Shown: positions 54,616 to 63,960, counted from the first letter of the stretch. The stretch is DNA of 64,000 bases from Enterococcus moraviensis ATCC BAA-383 (GCF_000407445.1 NZ_ASWB01000001.1:806001-870000), one strand, 5' to 3'. A program made the numbers and translations. Notes: generated from the letters alone by a model not told the origin.

Positions 54616-55599
54616 TTGGATGTGCCTCCTATGAAAGAACAATTGAAAGAGCGAGTAAAACATCTCCCATTGCGTCCTGGCGTTTATTTAATGAAAGATA
54701 AACATGGAAAAATCATTTATGTTGGAAAGGCAAAAAAATTACGTGAACGGGTCGCCAGTTATTTTATCAAAAATAAACAACATTCTAGTAAAACCATTCG
54801 ATTGGTTCAGCAGCTTACGGATTTTGATATTATTGAAGTAGAATCTGAATTGGATGCTCTTTTATTAGAATGTCGATTGATTCAAAACTATCGTCCAATC
54901 TACAATCGACAGATGAATTCCTTTGAAAAATATAGATATATTGAAATCAACACTGACACACCAAAAATATCCATTGTTATTCGTACTGTACCAATGGGAA
55001 AAAATTGCTTTGGGCCTTTCTCCACAAGTAGAAAACTTACTGAAGTAAAGCAAATTTTAGACAATCTATATGGATTGAATCAAAATAATTATTGGCAATA
55101 TTCTTTTTTGGACCCCTCTATAGATTCTGTTGATCAAGATACTGTAATTTCAGAACTGCTTGGTGCATTTGAAAAGAACAACCCATTACCTCAAAATCGT
55201 TTAGAAGCAAAAATGATTTTAGCGTCTGAAAACCAATCATTTGAAAAAGCATTGAAATTGCGTGAAGATTGGCATTTTCTCACACGTTTTTTCAATAAAA
55301 ACAAGAAGTTAGTCCTAGCAAATCAAGCCGATTGGCAATTTTTAGCCCTTCCACTTGGTTCCAAAATAAAATATTATCTGATTTACCAAGGGATGGTTAT
55401 CAATAGTCGTTCTCTTACTAAACGCACTTTTGCTAAATATACGCCAAATGAGTTGGCAAAAAAAATTCTTCCCGCTACTAAACCTGAAAAGATTCTACAT
55501 TTTTCTAAAGATCAGGTTGATTTTATCAACATTTTATATAGCTATATTAATCAACACAAGGAATGTCAACTAGTTGATCTTACTAATTTTTTCCCATAA
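54616..55599 (+). CDS. Short UvrC-like GIY-YIG nuclease (Cho-like)
   Basis: About 322-327 residues similar to the N-terminal half of UvrC: a GIY-YIG domain (PGVYLMKDKHGKIIYVGKAKKLRERVASYF near the N-terminus), the linker, and a UVR-like segment EKALKLREDWHFLTRF. It ends early in the RNase-H-like domain, lacking the HhH end, so it resembles E. coli Cho (a 3'-incising UvrC homolog) more than UvrC. The longest frame begins at TTG 54616; ATG 54631 is an alternative. Neither has a clear ribosome binding site. Convergent with liaZ. Confidence 0.8.
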   Translation: MDVPPMKEQLKERVKHLPLRPGVYLMKDKHGKIIYVGKAKKLRERVASYFIKNKQHSSKTIRLVQQLTDFDIIEVESELDALLLECRLIQNYRPIYNRQMNSFEKYRYIEINTDTPKISIVIRTVPMGKNCFGPFSTSRKLTEVKQILDNLYGLNQNNYWQYSFLDPSIDSVDQDTVISELLGAFEKNNPLPQNRLEAKMILASENQSFEKALKLREDWHFLTRFFNKNKKLVLANQADWQFLALPLGSKIKYYLIYQGMVINSRSLTKRTFAKYTPNELAKKILPATKPEKILHFSKDQVDFINILYSYINQHKECQLVDLTNFFP

Positions 55600-55601
55600 A
55601 A

Positions 55602-55646
55602 AAAGGATAAAGCCCAATAGAATTGCTTGGGTTTTATCCTTTTTCA
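55602..55646. terminator. Bidirectional terminator between the UvrC-like gene and liaZ
   Basis: AAAAAAAGGATAAAGCCCAA pairs with TTGGGTTTTATCCTTTTT. Confidence 0.9.
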
Positions 55647-55999
55647 CTATACTTATCTAAATTTCGTTCACTAACGATCGTATTGACCAACGACATAATA
55701 ACAGCCATTAAAATCGCAGCTCCAAAGCTAGAAAAACCAAAATTCATTTCTCCAACGAATGAAGAGGTCATCTTTAAAATAGCCGCATTCACAATAAAGC
55801 TAAACAAACCGAATGTCAATAACGTAAATGGAAGGGACAAAATCGTCAGCACTGGCTTTACTAACATATTCAATATGGAAAGGACAAATGCTGCAATAAT
55901 CGCCATCCAGATACTTCTTACAAAAATCATATTGGGAAAAATCACTGAGAGTGAAACAAATGTCAACGTATTAACGATCAGACGTTGAAAGTAAGTCAT
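55634..55999 (-). CDS. liaZ: Phage-holin-like membrane protein LiaZ (YvlD family)
   Basis: 121 residues, about four membrane helices, YvlD/DUF360-like (MLVKPVLTILSLPFTLLTFGLFSFIVNAAILK). It begins inside the end of liaY (TAATG), so the two are coupled. It is part of the enterococcal liaXYZ operon, a target of the LiaFSR envelope-stress system. The biochemical function is unknown. Confidence 0.88.
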   Translation of the reverse strand: MTYFQRLIVNTLTFVSLSVIFPNMIFVRSIWMAIIAAFVLSILNMLVKPVLTILSLPFTLLTFGLFSFIVNAAILKMTSSFVGEMNFGFSSFGAAILMAVIMSLVNTIVSERNLDKYSEKG

Positions 56000-56319
56000 T
56001 AGAAGTCACTCCAGTCATCATCGTTCACTTTTTCTGCTTGTTTTCTTTGTTTTTGTTCGCTAGCGTATGGATTTGGATTGCGGGTGTTTCTATTATATGG
56101 ATTTTGATGTCCGTAATTGTTATAGTTTCTATTTCTACCTGAAGGGATCAGTATTGCTAAAACAATATAAAGTATCACTGGACTACCGATAAAGATAAAG
56201 CTCGCCACCACATAAATTACACGCACAATCGTAGGATCAATCCCTAGCCATTCTGCTATTCCTGCTAAAGTTCCTGTTAATACTACGTTATTAGGAGATT
56301 TGGTCAATCGTTTTTTCAT
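55999..56319 (-). CDS. liaY: PspC-domain membrane protein LiaY
   Basis: 106 residues: an N-terminal PspC domain (RLTKSPNNVVLTGTLAGIAEWLGIDPTIVRVIYVVASF), two helices and an Asn/Tyr/Arg-rich tail (about 70-98). LiaY has been implicated in linking LiaX to membrane remodelling under antimicrobial peptides in E. faecalis. Coupled to liaZ. Confidence 0.9.
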   Translation of the reverse strand: MKKRLTKSPNNVVLTGTLAGIAEWLGIDPTIVRVIYVVASFIFIGSPVILYIVLAILIPSGRNRNYNNYGHQNPYNRNTRNPNPYASEQKQRKQAEKVNDDDWSDF

Positions 56320-56399
56320 CTTTTCTCACCTCTCATCTCTTAGATTTTACAATAGAATGGATAAAGAATCATCCTTTTTTTATTCTTTTCTCTCCCATC

Positions 56400-56432
56400 G
56401 ATAGTTAAGAAGGATACTCTTAACTATCGGGA
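56400..56432 (-). other. Hairpin between liaX and liaY
   Basis: CGATAGTTAAGA and TCTTAACTATCG form a perfect stem with an 8-base loop in the 149-base liaX-liaY gap. No T-run follows at once on the minus strand, so it may be an mRNA processing or stability element and not a full terminator. Confidence 0.55.
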
Positions 56433-56468
56433 AAGAGTTGACACTTTTCGTATTCAAGTTCTACGCAT

Positions 56469-58067
56469 TTATTTATCTGTGTCTTTTAAATAAATGTTTC
56501 CTGTTGTTGTAGAAGCATTGATTTGCGCCATATCATCATCATTTAATCGTCTAAATTGTAGTAATTGATTGGTTCTTTCTTTTTTCTCACGAATCACTTC
56601 GTACTCACTTAAACGACTATTGATACTACCTAGGCTTGTTTTTACAGTACCTTCGACACCAAGTTCAGTCGGCAATGCAATTTTTACATTACCATTCACA
56701 GAACTTGCTTCGACTTTACGTAATGTATTTTCTTTTGCAGTGATTCGAACATCTCCATTGATCAATGAAACACCAATCGTTTGAGGTGTCGCCGTAATTG
56801 TCACCGTACCATTGACCGTTTCGATGATATTGTCTAAAATGTCACCACTCAAGACTTTGATATCACCATTCACGCCTTCAATTTCAAGCATTGTTGCATC
56901 GATTTTATTAAATGTGATAGACCCATTTGTTGATTTAGTATATACATCTTTTGCTTTTAATGATTCGATTGTTACATTTCCGTTTAATAATTTAATGGAT
57001 ACATGATCAAATGTACGTTCAGGTAAATAGAAAACCAAATCTGCACGAACACGTTTGTTTGGAATTTGGAATGAAATCACTTCGTCATCTACATCGATTT
57101 GACTTCTTTCTAGTAATGCTTCAAGTGGTGTTTCAGCATCCATCTTTCCATAAAGTTTGATTTTACCTTCTACTTTAACATCTGGTTGATCCCACGTTTT
57201 AAAGACGATATTCCCATTTGCTACTTTAACATCGATCAAACTAGCAAGTGGTGTTGGGTAATTAAACTCATGTTCAAATTTTGTTGTTGCCACACCTGGA
57301 ACTTTAAAACTAACGTCTTTCCATTCCATATTATCATTCATTGTTTCTGAGAATGAATTAAATGTTTTCTTCAAGAATGAACCTAATTGAGATCCTGCTT
57401 CGCTCATTTTTTCACCGACTTGGTTGATCGTATCTGTCGCTTGATCTTTCCAATCATCTGGAATATCAAATTTTGAAGTAACACGATCTTTTGTTTCAGA
57501 CCATTGTTCTTTACGAATATTTTTCAATTCTGCTTCTAAAGCAATTTTTTCTTGAATTTGTTCATCTAAAGAATCTTCTAGTGACTTGATTTCAGCTTCT
57601 AATGATGATCTTAATGCTAACTCTTCATCTGATAGTTCACTTAATTCTTCTTTTGTATTTAGTTCCATTAACTTTTCTTGTGCTTCTTTGATTTCTTCTT
57701 TAACGCCAGCGATTTCAGCGTTGATTTCATCTAATTCAACAGATGCTCGATTTGCTTCCGTTGCTAAATTATCTAGAATTTTTTCTAAACGTTCATGATC
57801 TTGCGCTTCTTTTGCTTTAACATCTTCATCAGAAATATCAGGTTCAATTGTATCTTCTTTTTGATTTTCTAACTTATTTAATAAATCTACGACTTTGTCA
57901 TTTTCTTTTGTGTCAGCAGTTGAAGTTGTTACATTTACTTGGTCGGCAGCTTTTTTGATTTGTTTTTCATCTTTTTCTGTCGCCATATTTTCTAATAAGA
58001 CTAAAGCTTCCTCTGAAGATAGGATACCTTTTTTAACTAAGTCTAATACTCTTTCTCTTTCTTTCAT
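56469..58067 (-). CDS. liaX: LiaX, surface-associated envelope-stress regulator
   Basis: 532 residues: an N-terminal SHOCT-like helical segment (ERVLDLVKKGILSSEEALVLLENM), a long coiled coil (about 70-195, Glu/Lys/Leu-rich) and a C-terminal beta-helix of the DUF4097 type (about 270-520, repeated patterns such as NGNVTIESL, NGSITFNK, NGDIKVL). In E. faecalis LiaX senses daptomycin and antimicrobial peptides and controls the Lia response. It is the first gene of the operon, with promoter ATGACA-17-CATAAT and a candidate LiaR site. AAGGAGG before ATG. Confidence 0.92.
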   Translation of the reverse strand: MKERERVLDLVKKGILSSEEALVLLENMATEKDEKQIKKAADQVNVTTSTADTKENDKVVDLLNKLENQKEDTIEPDISDEDVKAKEAQDHERLEKILDNLATEANRASVELDEINAEIAGVKEEIKEAQEKLMELNTKEELSELSDEELALRSSLEAEIKSLEDSLDEQIQEKIALEAELKNIRKEQWSETKDRVTSKFDIPDDWKDQATDTINQVGEKMSEAGSQLGSFLKKTFNSFSETMNDNMEWKDVSFKVPGVATTKFEHEFNYPTPLASLIDVKVANGNIVFKTWDQPDVKVEGKIKLYGKMDAETPLEALLERSQIDVDDEVISFQIPNKRVRADLVFYLPERTFDHVSIKLLNGNVTIESLKAKDVYTKSTNGSITFNKIDATMLEIEGVNGDIKVLSGDILDNIIETVNGTVTITATPQTIGVSLINGDVRITAKENTLRKVEASSVNGNVKIALPTELGVEGTVKTSLGSINSRLSEYEVIREKKERTNQLLQFRRLNDDDMAQINASTTTGNIYLKDTDK

Positions 58068-58121
58068 GGAAATTGCCTCCTTAGCAAATTTTTCACCCGA
58101 GGGTGTTTTCCTTATGTACCT

Positions 58122-58150
58122 ATTATGCCTCCTTTTTTATCATTTGTCAT
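58122..58150 (-). promoter_or_regulatory. liaX promoter
   Basis: On the minus strand ATGACA, 17-base spacer, CATAAT, about 55 bases upstream of the start codon. Confidence 0.6.
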
Positions 58151-58180
58151 AGGACTTAAGAATGAATTTTTGGTAGTCCT
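58151..58180 (-). promoter_or_regulatory. Candidate LiaR binding site
   Basis: AGGACT...AGTCCT inverted arms with an 18-base spacing directly upstream of the -35 of liaX. It resembles the ACT/AGT half-site organisation of VraR/LiaR sites. This is inference. Confidence 0.4.
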
Positions 58181-58239
58181 CAAGGGTAACCATGATTTTT
58201 GATCCATATATAGGAAGAAAGTTGTCTAAAATCAAAAAA

Positions 58240-58278
58240 GTGTCTAGGACATAACTATGCGAGTTATATCCCAGACAC
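58240..58278 (-). terminator. Terminator of the pdp operon, part of a conserved repeat block
   Basis: GTGTCTAGGACATAACT pairs with AGTTATATCCCAGACAC; the minus strand continues TTTTTT. Adjacent 58279-58380 holds CCTCGATGCTTCGAGG and GGAGTGAAACGAGAACC, a block I recall in several enterococcal intergenic regions. The short frame through 58140-58355 is a by-product. Confidence 0.75.
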
Positions 58279-58509
58279 TTGGTTTTGGTATCCGAATAGA
58301 CGTTGGGAGCAAATGGTCCTCGATGCTTCGAGGATCGGAGTGAAACGAGAACCATAGAGGCAGAAGTAACGACTTCGAAAATAAGCTGAAATTCAAAAAA
58401 ATTTGAAGAACAATTTTCATGAATTCTTTCTTATCTCTCGGAGTTAAACACTTCTATCCCAACCTCCTTCTATATATGAAACAAACACTTTCTATTTTTT
58501 ATCCCCTAG

Positions 58510-59811
58510 TTACTCATGAATCTCACGATAAATCAATTTACTCTCTTGAGCGTCTGATCCAATATGGATATTCTCTTTGATCATCCCGATAACATCCCCA
58601 ACTTCTTCTTGATTTGCAAAGATTGTTACTAAACTTTCGCCTTTTTTCACTGGATCGCCAACTTTTTTTCTTAATACCAATCCAACGGCTAAATCGATCG
58701 TATCCTCTTTTGTCTCACGTCCTGCCCCAAGTTTCATTGCTGCTACACCAATAGCATCAGCAACAATCTCTGAAACAATCCCTTCAGAATCAGACACAAC
58801 ATTGATTTCAAAACGAGCTTGCGGCAATAATTTAGGATCATCTACCCATTCAGGATTGCCACCTTGATTTTTGATAAATTGCTTGAATTTAACAAGGGCT
58901 GAACCATCATTGATTACACCTTTTAACAATTCTTTCGCTTCTTCTAAAGAATTTGTCTTGCCTGCCAGTACAACCATTTGACTCCCTAATGTTAAAACAA
59001 GTTCAGTCAAGTCTTTCGGGCCATTTCCCTTTAATGTATCGATTGCTTCTTGAACTTCTAATGAATTACCGATTGCATTGCCAAGAGGCTGTGACATATC
59101 AGATATAATTGCCATGGTATTCCTACCAACAAGATTACCAATGCGAACCATCGCTGAAGCAAGTTCAGCTGCCTCTTCTTCTGTCTTCATAAAAGCTCCT
59201 GCTCCCGTCTTCACATCTAGAACGATAGCATCGGCACCTGCTGCGATTTTTTTACTCATGATAGAACTTGCGATCAACGGAATAGAGCTAACTGTTGCCG
59301 TTACATCTCTTAACGCATACAATTTTTTATCAGCAGGTGTTAAGTTACCTGATTGGCCAATTACTGACAATTTATCGCGATTAACCATTTTGGTAAATTC
59401 ATTATCCGTCAACTCCACATGAAAACCATCAAAAGCTTCTAGTTTGTCGATTGTCCCACCTGTATGTCCTAACCCTCGTCCAGACATTTTTGCAAAAGGG
59501 ATATCAAGTGCAGCAACTACTGGCGCTAAGACTAATGTTGTTGTATCACCCACACCACCAGTAGAATGTTTATCTACTTTTATTCCTTCAATACTAGATA
59601 AATCGATCACATCTCCTGAATGAACCATTGCCAAGGTTAAATTTGCTCGTTCTTCATCTGACATATCTTGAAAATACACAGCCATTAAAAAAGCACTAGC
59701 TTGATAATCTGGAATCGTTCCATTCGTTAATCCTTCAATAAAAAATTCGATTTCTTCTTTGCTTAATTCTTTGCCATTTCGTTTCTTTTCAATGATATCA
59801 ACCATTCTCAT
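58510..59811 (-). CDS. pdp: Pyrimidine-nucleoside phosphorylase
   Basis: It phosphorolyses uridine, deoxyuridine and thymidine. The 433 residues have the signature [24 protein letters not shown] (about 79-102) and [17 protein letters not shown]. It follows deoC by 31 bases in the leftward deo unit. GAGGTATAGAGT precedes the ATG. Deoxyribose phosphate formed here feeds DeoC. Confidence 0.94.
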   Translation of the reverse strand: MRMVDIIEKKRNGKELSKEEIEFFIEGLTNGTIPDYQASAFLMAVYFQDMSDEERANLTLAMVHSGDVIDLSSIEGIKVDKHSTGGVGDTTTLVLAPVVAALDIPFAKMSGRGLGHTGGTIDKLEAFDGFHVELTDNEFTKMVNRDKLSVIGQSGNLTPADKKLYALRDVTATVSSIPLIASSIMSKKIAAGADAIVLDVKTGAGAFMKTEEEAAELASAMVRIGNLVGRNTMAIISDMSQPLGNAIGNSLEVQEAIDTLKGNGPKDLTELVLTLGSQMVVLAGKTNSLEEAKELLKGVINDGSALVKFKQFIKNQGGNPEWVDDPKLLPQARFEINVVSDSEGIVSEIVADAIGVAAMKLGAGRETKEDTIDLAVGLVLRKKVGDPVKKGESLVTIFANQEEVGDVIGMIKENIHIGSDAQESKLIYREIHE

Positions 59812-59842
59812 ACTCTATACCTCACAATCTTAATTGTTTCCT

Positions 59843-60514
59843 TTAGTAGCCCTCTGTTGTATCTTCAATTGCTGCATCAACGATTGCAATACTTGAGCTA
59901 GCCCCTAATCTTGAGGCACCAGCATGAATCATTGATTTTGCATCCTCTGCAGTACGCACACCACCTGAAGCTTTTACTCCAACCTCTGGACCAACTGTTT
60001 TACGCATCAACGCAACATCTTTGATCGTAGCGCCACCTGTTGAAAAACCAGTTGACGTTTTAACAAAATCTGCTCCAGCCTGAACGGATAATTTTGATGC
60101 TATTGCAATTTCTCGATCATTTAATAGGCAAGTTTCAAGGATCACTTTAACTAAAGCTTTGTCTTTCGCTACCTTAACAACGGCTTCAATGTCTTTTAAG
60201 ACTGTCGCTTCGTCTCCTGATTTTAATGCGCCAACATTGATGACCATATCAACTTCTGTGGCGCCATTTTTAATCGCCTCTTCTGTCTCAAACGCTTTTG
60301 TTGCAGTTGTATTTGCTCCTAAAGGAAAACCAATAACTGTGCAAATAGCAACGGAAGTACCCGCAAGTTTTTTACTTGCTAAAGCCACCCAATAAGGGTT
60401 CACACAGACCGAAGCAAATTCATATTTTTTTGCTTCTTCAATCAAGGTTAACAATGCTGCCTCATTCGCTTCTGGTTTTAATAATGTGTGGTCGATCATT
60501 TTGTTTATGTTCAT
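59843..60514 (-). CDS. deoC: Deoxyribose-phosphate aldolase
   Basis: It cleaves deoxyribose-5-phosphate to glyceraldehyde-3-phosphate and acetaldehyde. The 223-residue class I aldolase has Schiff-base Lys152 (VKTSTGF), Asp89 (EVDMVINVG) and the KASGGVR phosphate loop. GGGAGAAG site. Directly downstream of the DeoR-like regulator gene, with operator-like sequences in the gap. Confidence 0.96.
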   Translation of the reverse strand: MNINKMIDHTLLKPEANEAALLTLIEEAKKYEFASVCVNPYWVALASKKLAGTSVAICTVIGFPLGANTTATKAFETEEAIKNGATEVDMVINVGALKSGDEATVLKDIEAVVKVAKDKALVKVILETCLLNDREIAIASKLSVQAGADFVKTSTGFSTGGATIKDVALMRKTVGPEVGVKASGGVRTAEDAKSMIHAGASRLGASSSIAIVDAAIEDTTEGY

Positions 60515-60529
60515 TATACTTCTCCCTTT

Positions 60530-60566
60530 CGGAAATTCCGTTCTGATTAAATGAAATTTCGTTCAT
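60530..60566 (-). promoter_or_regulatory. DeoR-type operator upstream of deoC
   Basis: On the minus strand ATGAACGAAATTTCATT is followed by AGAACGGAATTTCCG, a near-palindrome plus a direct repeat. This strongly resembles the Bacillus DeoR operator ATTGAACAAAATTTCAAT with its downstream half repeat. A possible promoter, TTTTCT-17-TATTAT, lies just upstream. Confidence 0.65.
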
Positions 60567-60623
60567 AATAAATGTTTATAAAAGAGTAGAAAATAGTCTC
60601 TACTCCACTTACACAGTTTAATT

Positions 60624-61568
60624 TTAGTGATTTAATAATTTCATTGCTGTAAATTTATCGATCAATAAAACATTCGCATAGCCACCAACTAATGCACCGT
60701 GAATCGCATTGATTTTACGATCTCCACCAGCAATTAAAATTGATTTTTCTTTTCTTTTAAGTTCCTCAAGCTCGATACCAATCGTACGCCCATTGATTTC
60801 TTCATCACTGATTCGACCGTCTTCATTAAAAAATCTCGAACAGATATCTCCTACGGCATTTGCTTTAAGCGATTTTTCTTCTTCTTCAGTAAAATAGCCT
60901 AAACGAAAATGCAATGATTCACTTTGGACCGTTCCAACAGTAAATACAGCAATATTTGCTTGTCTACCTAATTCAATGACCTTACTAATATGGCGATCTT
61001 CTACTACCAAATCTTTTGCCTGTTTACTATCTAAAATAACTGGTAGTGGAAATGTCCTTGCTTTTGTATTTAGGGTTTCAGCAAGTAGCGTAATTGTTTC
61101 GAATGCATAGTTGTTCACATCAAAGTAAGCAATACCGCCTTTTAACTGAACAACTTCTACCCCTTTGACATCCATACGACTCATTTTTGAGACAGTCTTG
61201 TGCATTGTAGTGCCCCAACTAACACCAATAATATCTCCACTTTTTATAGTATCTTCAAGATATTCTGCTGCATATGAAGTCAAATATTCAGAGATAGAAT
61301 TATAATTTGGATCTGGAGAAAAGGCTACATGGACTTCAGCTAATCCATATTTTTCTTTTAATTTATTTTCGATTTCATAAAGATCCGAAAAAGGATCAAA
61401 AATCGTGATTTGAACATAGCCCTTTTCTTTTGCATAATTAAGCAAGCGTGAAATCGTTGGACGTGAAACATTTAATTTTTCAGCTATTTCTTGTTGACTA
61501 AGTGAAGATTGATAGTAGAGCCTTGCAACTTCAATACTAAGTCGTTGTTTTTCTTTATCCATTCTCAT
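60624..61568 (-). CDS. deoR: SorC/DeoR-family regulator of deoxyribonucleoside genes
   Basis: 314 residues: an N-terminal HTH (SLSQQEIAEKLNVSRPTISRLLNYAKEKGYV) and a sugar-phosphate-binding SorC domain (DIIGVSWGTTMHKTV, EGVEVVQLKGG-like, INAIHGALVGGYANVL). It is next to deoC/pdp, and the operator type matches Bacillus DeoR, whose inducer is deoxyribose-5-phosphate. The ribosome binding site is AGGA. Confidence 0.88.
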   Translation of the reverse strand: MRMDKEKQRLSIEVARLYYQSSLSQQEIAEKLNVSRPTISRLLNYAKEKGYVQITIFDPFSDLYEIENKLKEKYGLAEVHVAFSPDPNYNSISEYLTSYAAEYLEDTIKSGDIIGVSWGTTMHKTVSKMSRMDVKGVEVVQLKGGIAYFDVNNYAFETITLLAETLNTKARTFPLPVILDSKQAKDLVVEDRHISKVIELGRQANIAVFTVGTVQSESLHFRLGYFTEEEEKSLKANAVGDICSRFFNEDGRISDEEINGRTIGIELEELKRKEKSILIAGGDRKINAIHGALVGGYANVLLIDKFTAMKLLNH

Positions 61569-61632
61569 TGTCCATTCCTAGTTATTTACGCTCATTATAG
61601 CAAGAACAAACAAGGAAAACAATTAGCTTTTC

Positions 61633-62394
61633 TTAGTCGGTTAGATAGGTACTTCTTAATTGCATTAGCTTTTGTTGGTCAAAATTCAAGCATTTAGCCG
61701 CATATATTTCAGCCGAACCAAAATTCTTTTCAATCAAATCAAAAGCATGGCTCAAGTATTCTTCTTTTACATAAAGTGCTGTTGCCAAAGATTTTAGTTG
61801 TTCTTCGTTAAATCCTTGTTCTCTAAACTGTTGCACTAATGCATCATTTGCTTGTTTTCTTTCAGTGTTCGTAATCAAAAAGTCTTTGTAAATTTCTTCT
61901 TTCTCTACATCTAATAATAGCAGTAATAGCGCTGAAGCATAGCCTGTTCGGTCTTTCCCAGCAAAACAATGGAAAATTGTCGCTCCCTCTTTATTTGCTA
62001 AAATGTACGCCATAAATTCTGTGAATCCTTCTTGTGCTCCTGGATTTAAAATCAAGTCTTCATAAACACCTAACATATGGTTGTCTACTGCCTCAATTGA
62101 TTTTAATTTAGCAAAATCAGCTAAGCTTGAATTTTTTGCATTCATTTTTCCCAGTAAATCTAAGTTGACATATTCTACGTCTTCTATCGGTGTATCAGGT
62201 GATTCATTGATTTCAAAATCTCGTCTAAAATCAATGATTCTAGTTAGATTAAACTCCTCTACCAAAGTGGCCTGTGTTTTGGGATCTAACTTTACTAAGT
62301 GACCTGAACGGAGTAATTTTTTTTCTTTAACTCTTTTACCTTCTTTATTTTTAATACCACCTAAATCTCTGAAATTCGTAATGTTTATATTCAT
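61633..62394 (-). CDS. Tyrosine-type protein phosphatase (PTP, LipA-like family)
   Basis: 253 residues with the C(X)5R phosphatase loop: HCFAGKDRTG (142-151), Cys143 and Arg149, and the N-terminal NFRDLGGIKNKEGKRV and LLRSGHLVKL of the Y_phosphatase3 group. No signal peptide. The substrate may be a phosphotyrosine protein or a phosphoinositide-like or sugar phosphate. It lies between a phosphate-ester transporter and deo genes, so a small phosphate ester is plausible. The operon spacing to the transporter is 23 bases. Confidence 0.88.
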   Translation of the reverse strand: MNINITNFRDLGGIKNKEGKRVKEKKLLRSGHLVKLDPKTQATLVEEFNLTRIIDFRRDFEINESPDTPIEDVEYVNLDLLGKMNAKNSSLADFAKLKSIEAVDNHMLGVYEDLILNPGAQEGFTEFMAYILANKEGATIFHCFAGKDRTGYASALLLLLLDVEKEEIYKDFLITNTERKQANDALVQQFREQGFNEEQLKSLATALYVKEEYLSHAFDLIEKNFGSAEIYAAKCLNFDQQKLMQLRSTYLTD

Positions 62395-62417
62395 TTTTCT
62401 ATTCCGCCTTTACGCAT

Positions 62418-63785
62418 TTACTTTTTTTCTTCTGCTAGTGCAACGATTCCTAAAAGAACCGCAATAATGACAATTGAAATATAAAAGATAATGAACGTAT
62501 CGTTCCACCCATGTAACACACGCCCAAAGAAATTCACGCCATCTTTCGCCGGATCCGAAATCTTTGCTAAAAGGATTTTTGCCATTGAATCTCCAAACAG
62601 ATACGCAAAAGCACCCAATAGACCACCAGAAACTACGGTCGCTTTTTTAGGCACAAATCCTAGCATTGATAAATTGATCAACAATTGTGGCCCAAAAACC
62701 ATCATACCTAACATAAACAAAGAAGCATTGATCACAAATTCAGTCGTACCAAGTTGATAACCAATAATGCCGATTGGCAATAAAAGTGTACTCACAGTAG
62801 CCACTAAAGCGGGGCGTCCTTTTAATAAATCAGAAATGTAGCCCCAAGCTAAGCATCCAATCAATGCCCCCATCTCAAAATAGAAGATCGTTTGAGCAGC
62901 GGCCTCTTGCGAGAAGTTTAAATGTTCTGTCACGTATAGTGGAGCCCAGTTATCGATGCCGATTCGTACAATATAAACAAAAACATTCGCAACACATAAT
63001 ACCCAAATATATGGGTTGGTTAGTAAATACTTTTTAAAGATTTCCCATTTCGTTAAATTTTCGGCATCAACATTGGCTTCTTCAACAGGTTCGCCAAAAA
63101 TTTCTTCACTGGAATTCCACCCTAAATCTTCTGGTCTATTTTTCCCAATAACAAAAGTTCCTATTGCGACAACTACCGCAATGATCGCTGGAATGATGAA
63201 CATCCCAGCAACTTGTCCTTTAAAAAAGGTAGTTGCACACCATACAGCAAAAATTCCAGCAAAACCACCACCGATATTATGGGAAGCATTCCATAAACCA
63301 ATATATCTACCACGATTACTTCTTGTTGTCCATTGCGTAATAACAGACGCACAACTCGGCCCTCCAACACATTGAAACAAGCCATTTAAAGACCACAACA
63401 CAACGATCCAGCCCATAGGCACATTATTCATAGTAAATAGTATTCCCATACATAACACGGTAATTGAAGACAAGAATAACAAGATAGATAAAATCTTTTT
63501 GGTATTCTTTCCATCTACAATATAGCCTACAATAAACTTGCCAAATCCATAAACAATCGAAAAAACAAACCCGATATAGCCTAAATCTGTTGTTGTAAGT
63601 CCTAGTTGACTTTTCAATAGCGGTTGAGCTGCTTTAAAGTTATTACGGATCATATACATCGTGATGTATATGATCACAACGACTAAAAACGGTTTCATAA
63701 ATTCTTTGAACCATTGTTTTCTTTGTTCAGCCAAGCTCGGCCGAGTTCTATTACCAACAACTGTATTCGTTTCTTCCAAATTCAC
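62418..63785 (-). CDS. Organophosphate:phosphate antiporter-like MFS transporter (GlpT/UhpT family)
   Basis: 455 residues with twelve spans; GlpT/UhpT features include KQWFKEFMKPFLVVVIIYITMYMIRNNFKAAQPLLKSQLGL and FGKFIVGYIVDGKNTK, and QCVGGPSCASVITQWTTRSNRGRYIGLWNASHNIGGG. It exchanges phosphorylated metabolites for phosphate; the substrate (hexose-P, glycerol-P or deoxyribose-P) is unknown. A cre-like site is at 63810-63823, so glucose repression is expected. Likely the first gene of a unit running through PTP and deo genes. Confidence 0.88.
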   Translation of the reverse strand: MNLEETNTVVGNRTRPSLAEQRKQWFKEFMKPFLVVVIIYITMYMIRNNFKAAQPLLKSQLGLTTTDLGYIGFVFSIVYGFGKFIVGYIVDGKNTKKILSILLFLSSITVLCMGILFTMNNVPMGWIVVLWSLNGLFQCVGGPSCASVITQWTTRSNRGRYIGLWNASHNIGGGFAGIFAVWCATTFFKGQVAGMFIIPAIIAVVVAIGTFVIGKNRPEDLGWNSSEEIFGEPVEEANVDAENLTKWEIFKKYLLTNPYIWVLCVANVFVYIVRIGIDNWAPLYVTEHLNFSQEAAAQTIFYFEMGALIGCLAWGYISDLLKGRPALVATVSTLLLPIGIIGYQLGTTEFVINASLFMLGMMVFGPQLLINLSMLGFVPKKATVVSGGLLGAFAYLFGDSMAKILLAKISDPAKDGVNFFGRVLHGWNDTFIIFYISIVIIAVLLGIVALAEEKK

Positions 63786-63809
63786 TCACCCCAAATATTT
63801 AATTATAAT

Positions 63810-63823
63810 GGTTAGCGCTTTCC
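63810..63823 (-). promoter_or_regulatory. cre site upstream of the MFS transporter
   Basis: On the minus strand GGAAAGCGCTAACC matches TGWAARCGYTWNCW at 12 of 14 positions, 25 bases upstream of the start. Confidence 0.65.
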
Positions 63824-63913
63824 AATATAATTGTATAATACACGACGACAGAACAATTGTAAACACGTTGTTGAAATTTTGTTCAATATTTTTTTTCATA
63901 CTATTTGCCAATA

Positions 63914-63960
63914 AAAAAAGAGAGAAACTTCACCACTTGATGAGGTTCCTCTCTTTTTTT
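63914..63960. terminator. Terminator of a unit lying to the right of the window
   Basis: AAAAAAAGAGAG...CTCTCTTTTTTT with inner AAC/GGTT pairing. Long runs on both sides. Confidence 0.7.

Noticed and set aside
55623-55988. 121-codon plus-strand frame opposite liaZ
   Set aside because: liaZ in the other strand has a conserved family pattern, coupled start and operon context.
58140-58355. 71-codon minus-strand frame upstream of liaX
   Set aside because: It runs through the terminator and repeat block and the liaX promoter and has no family resemblance.
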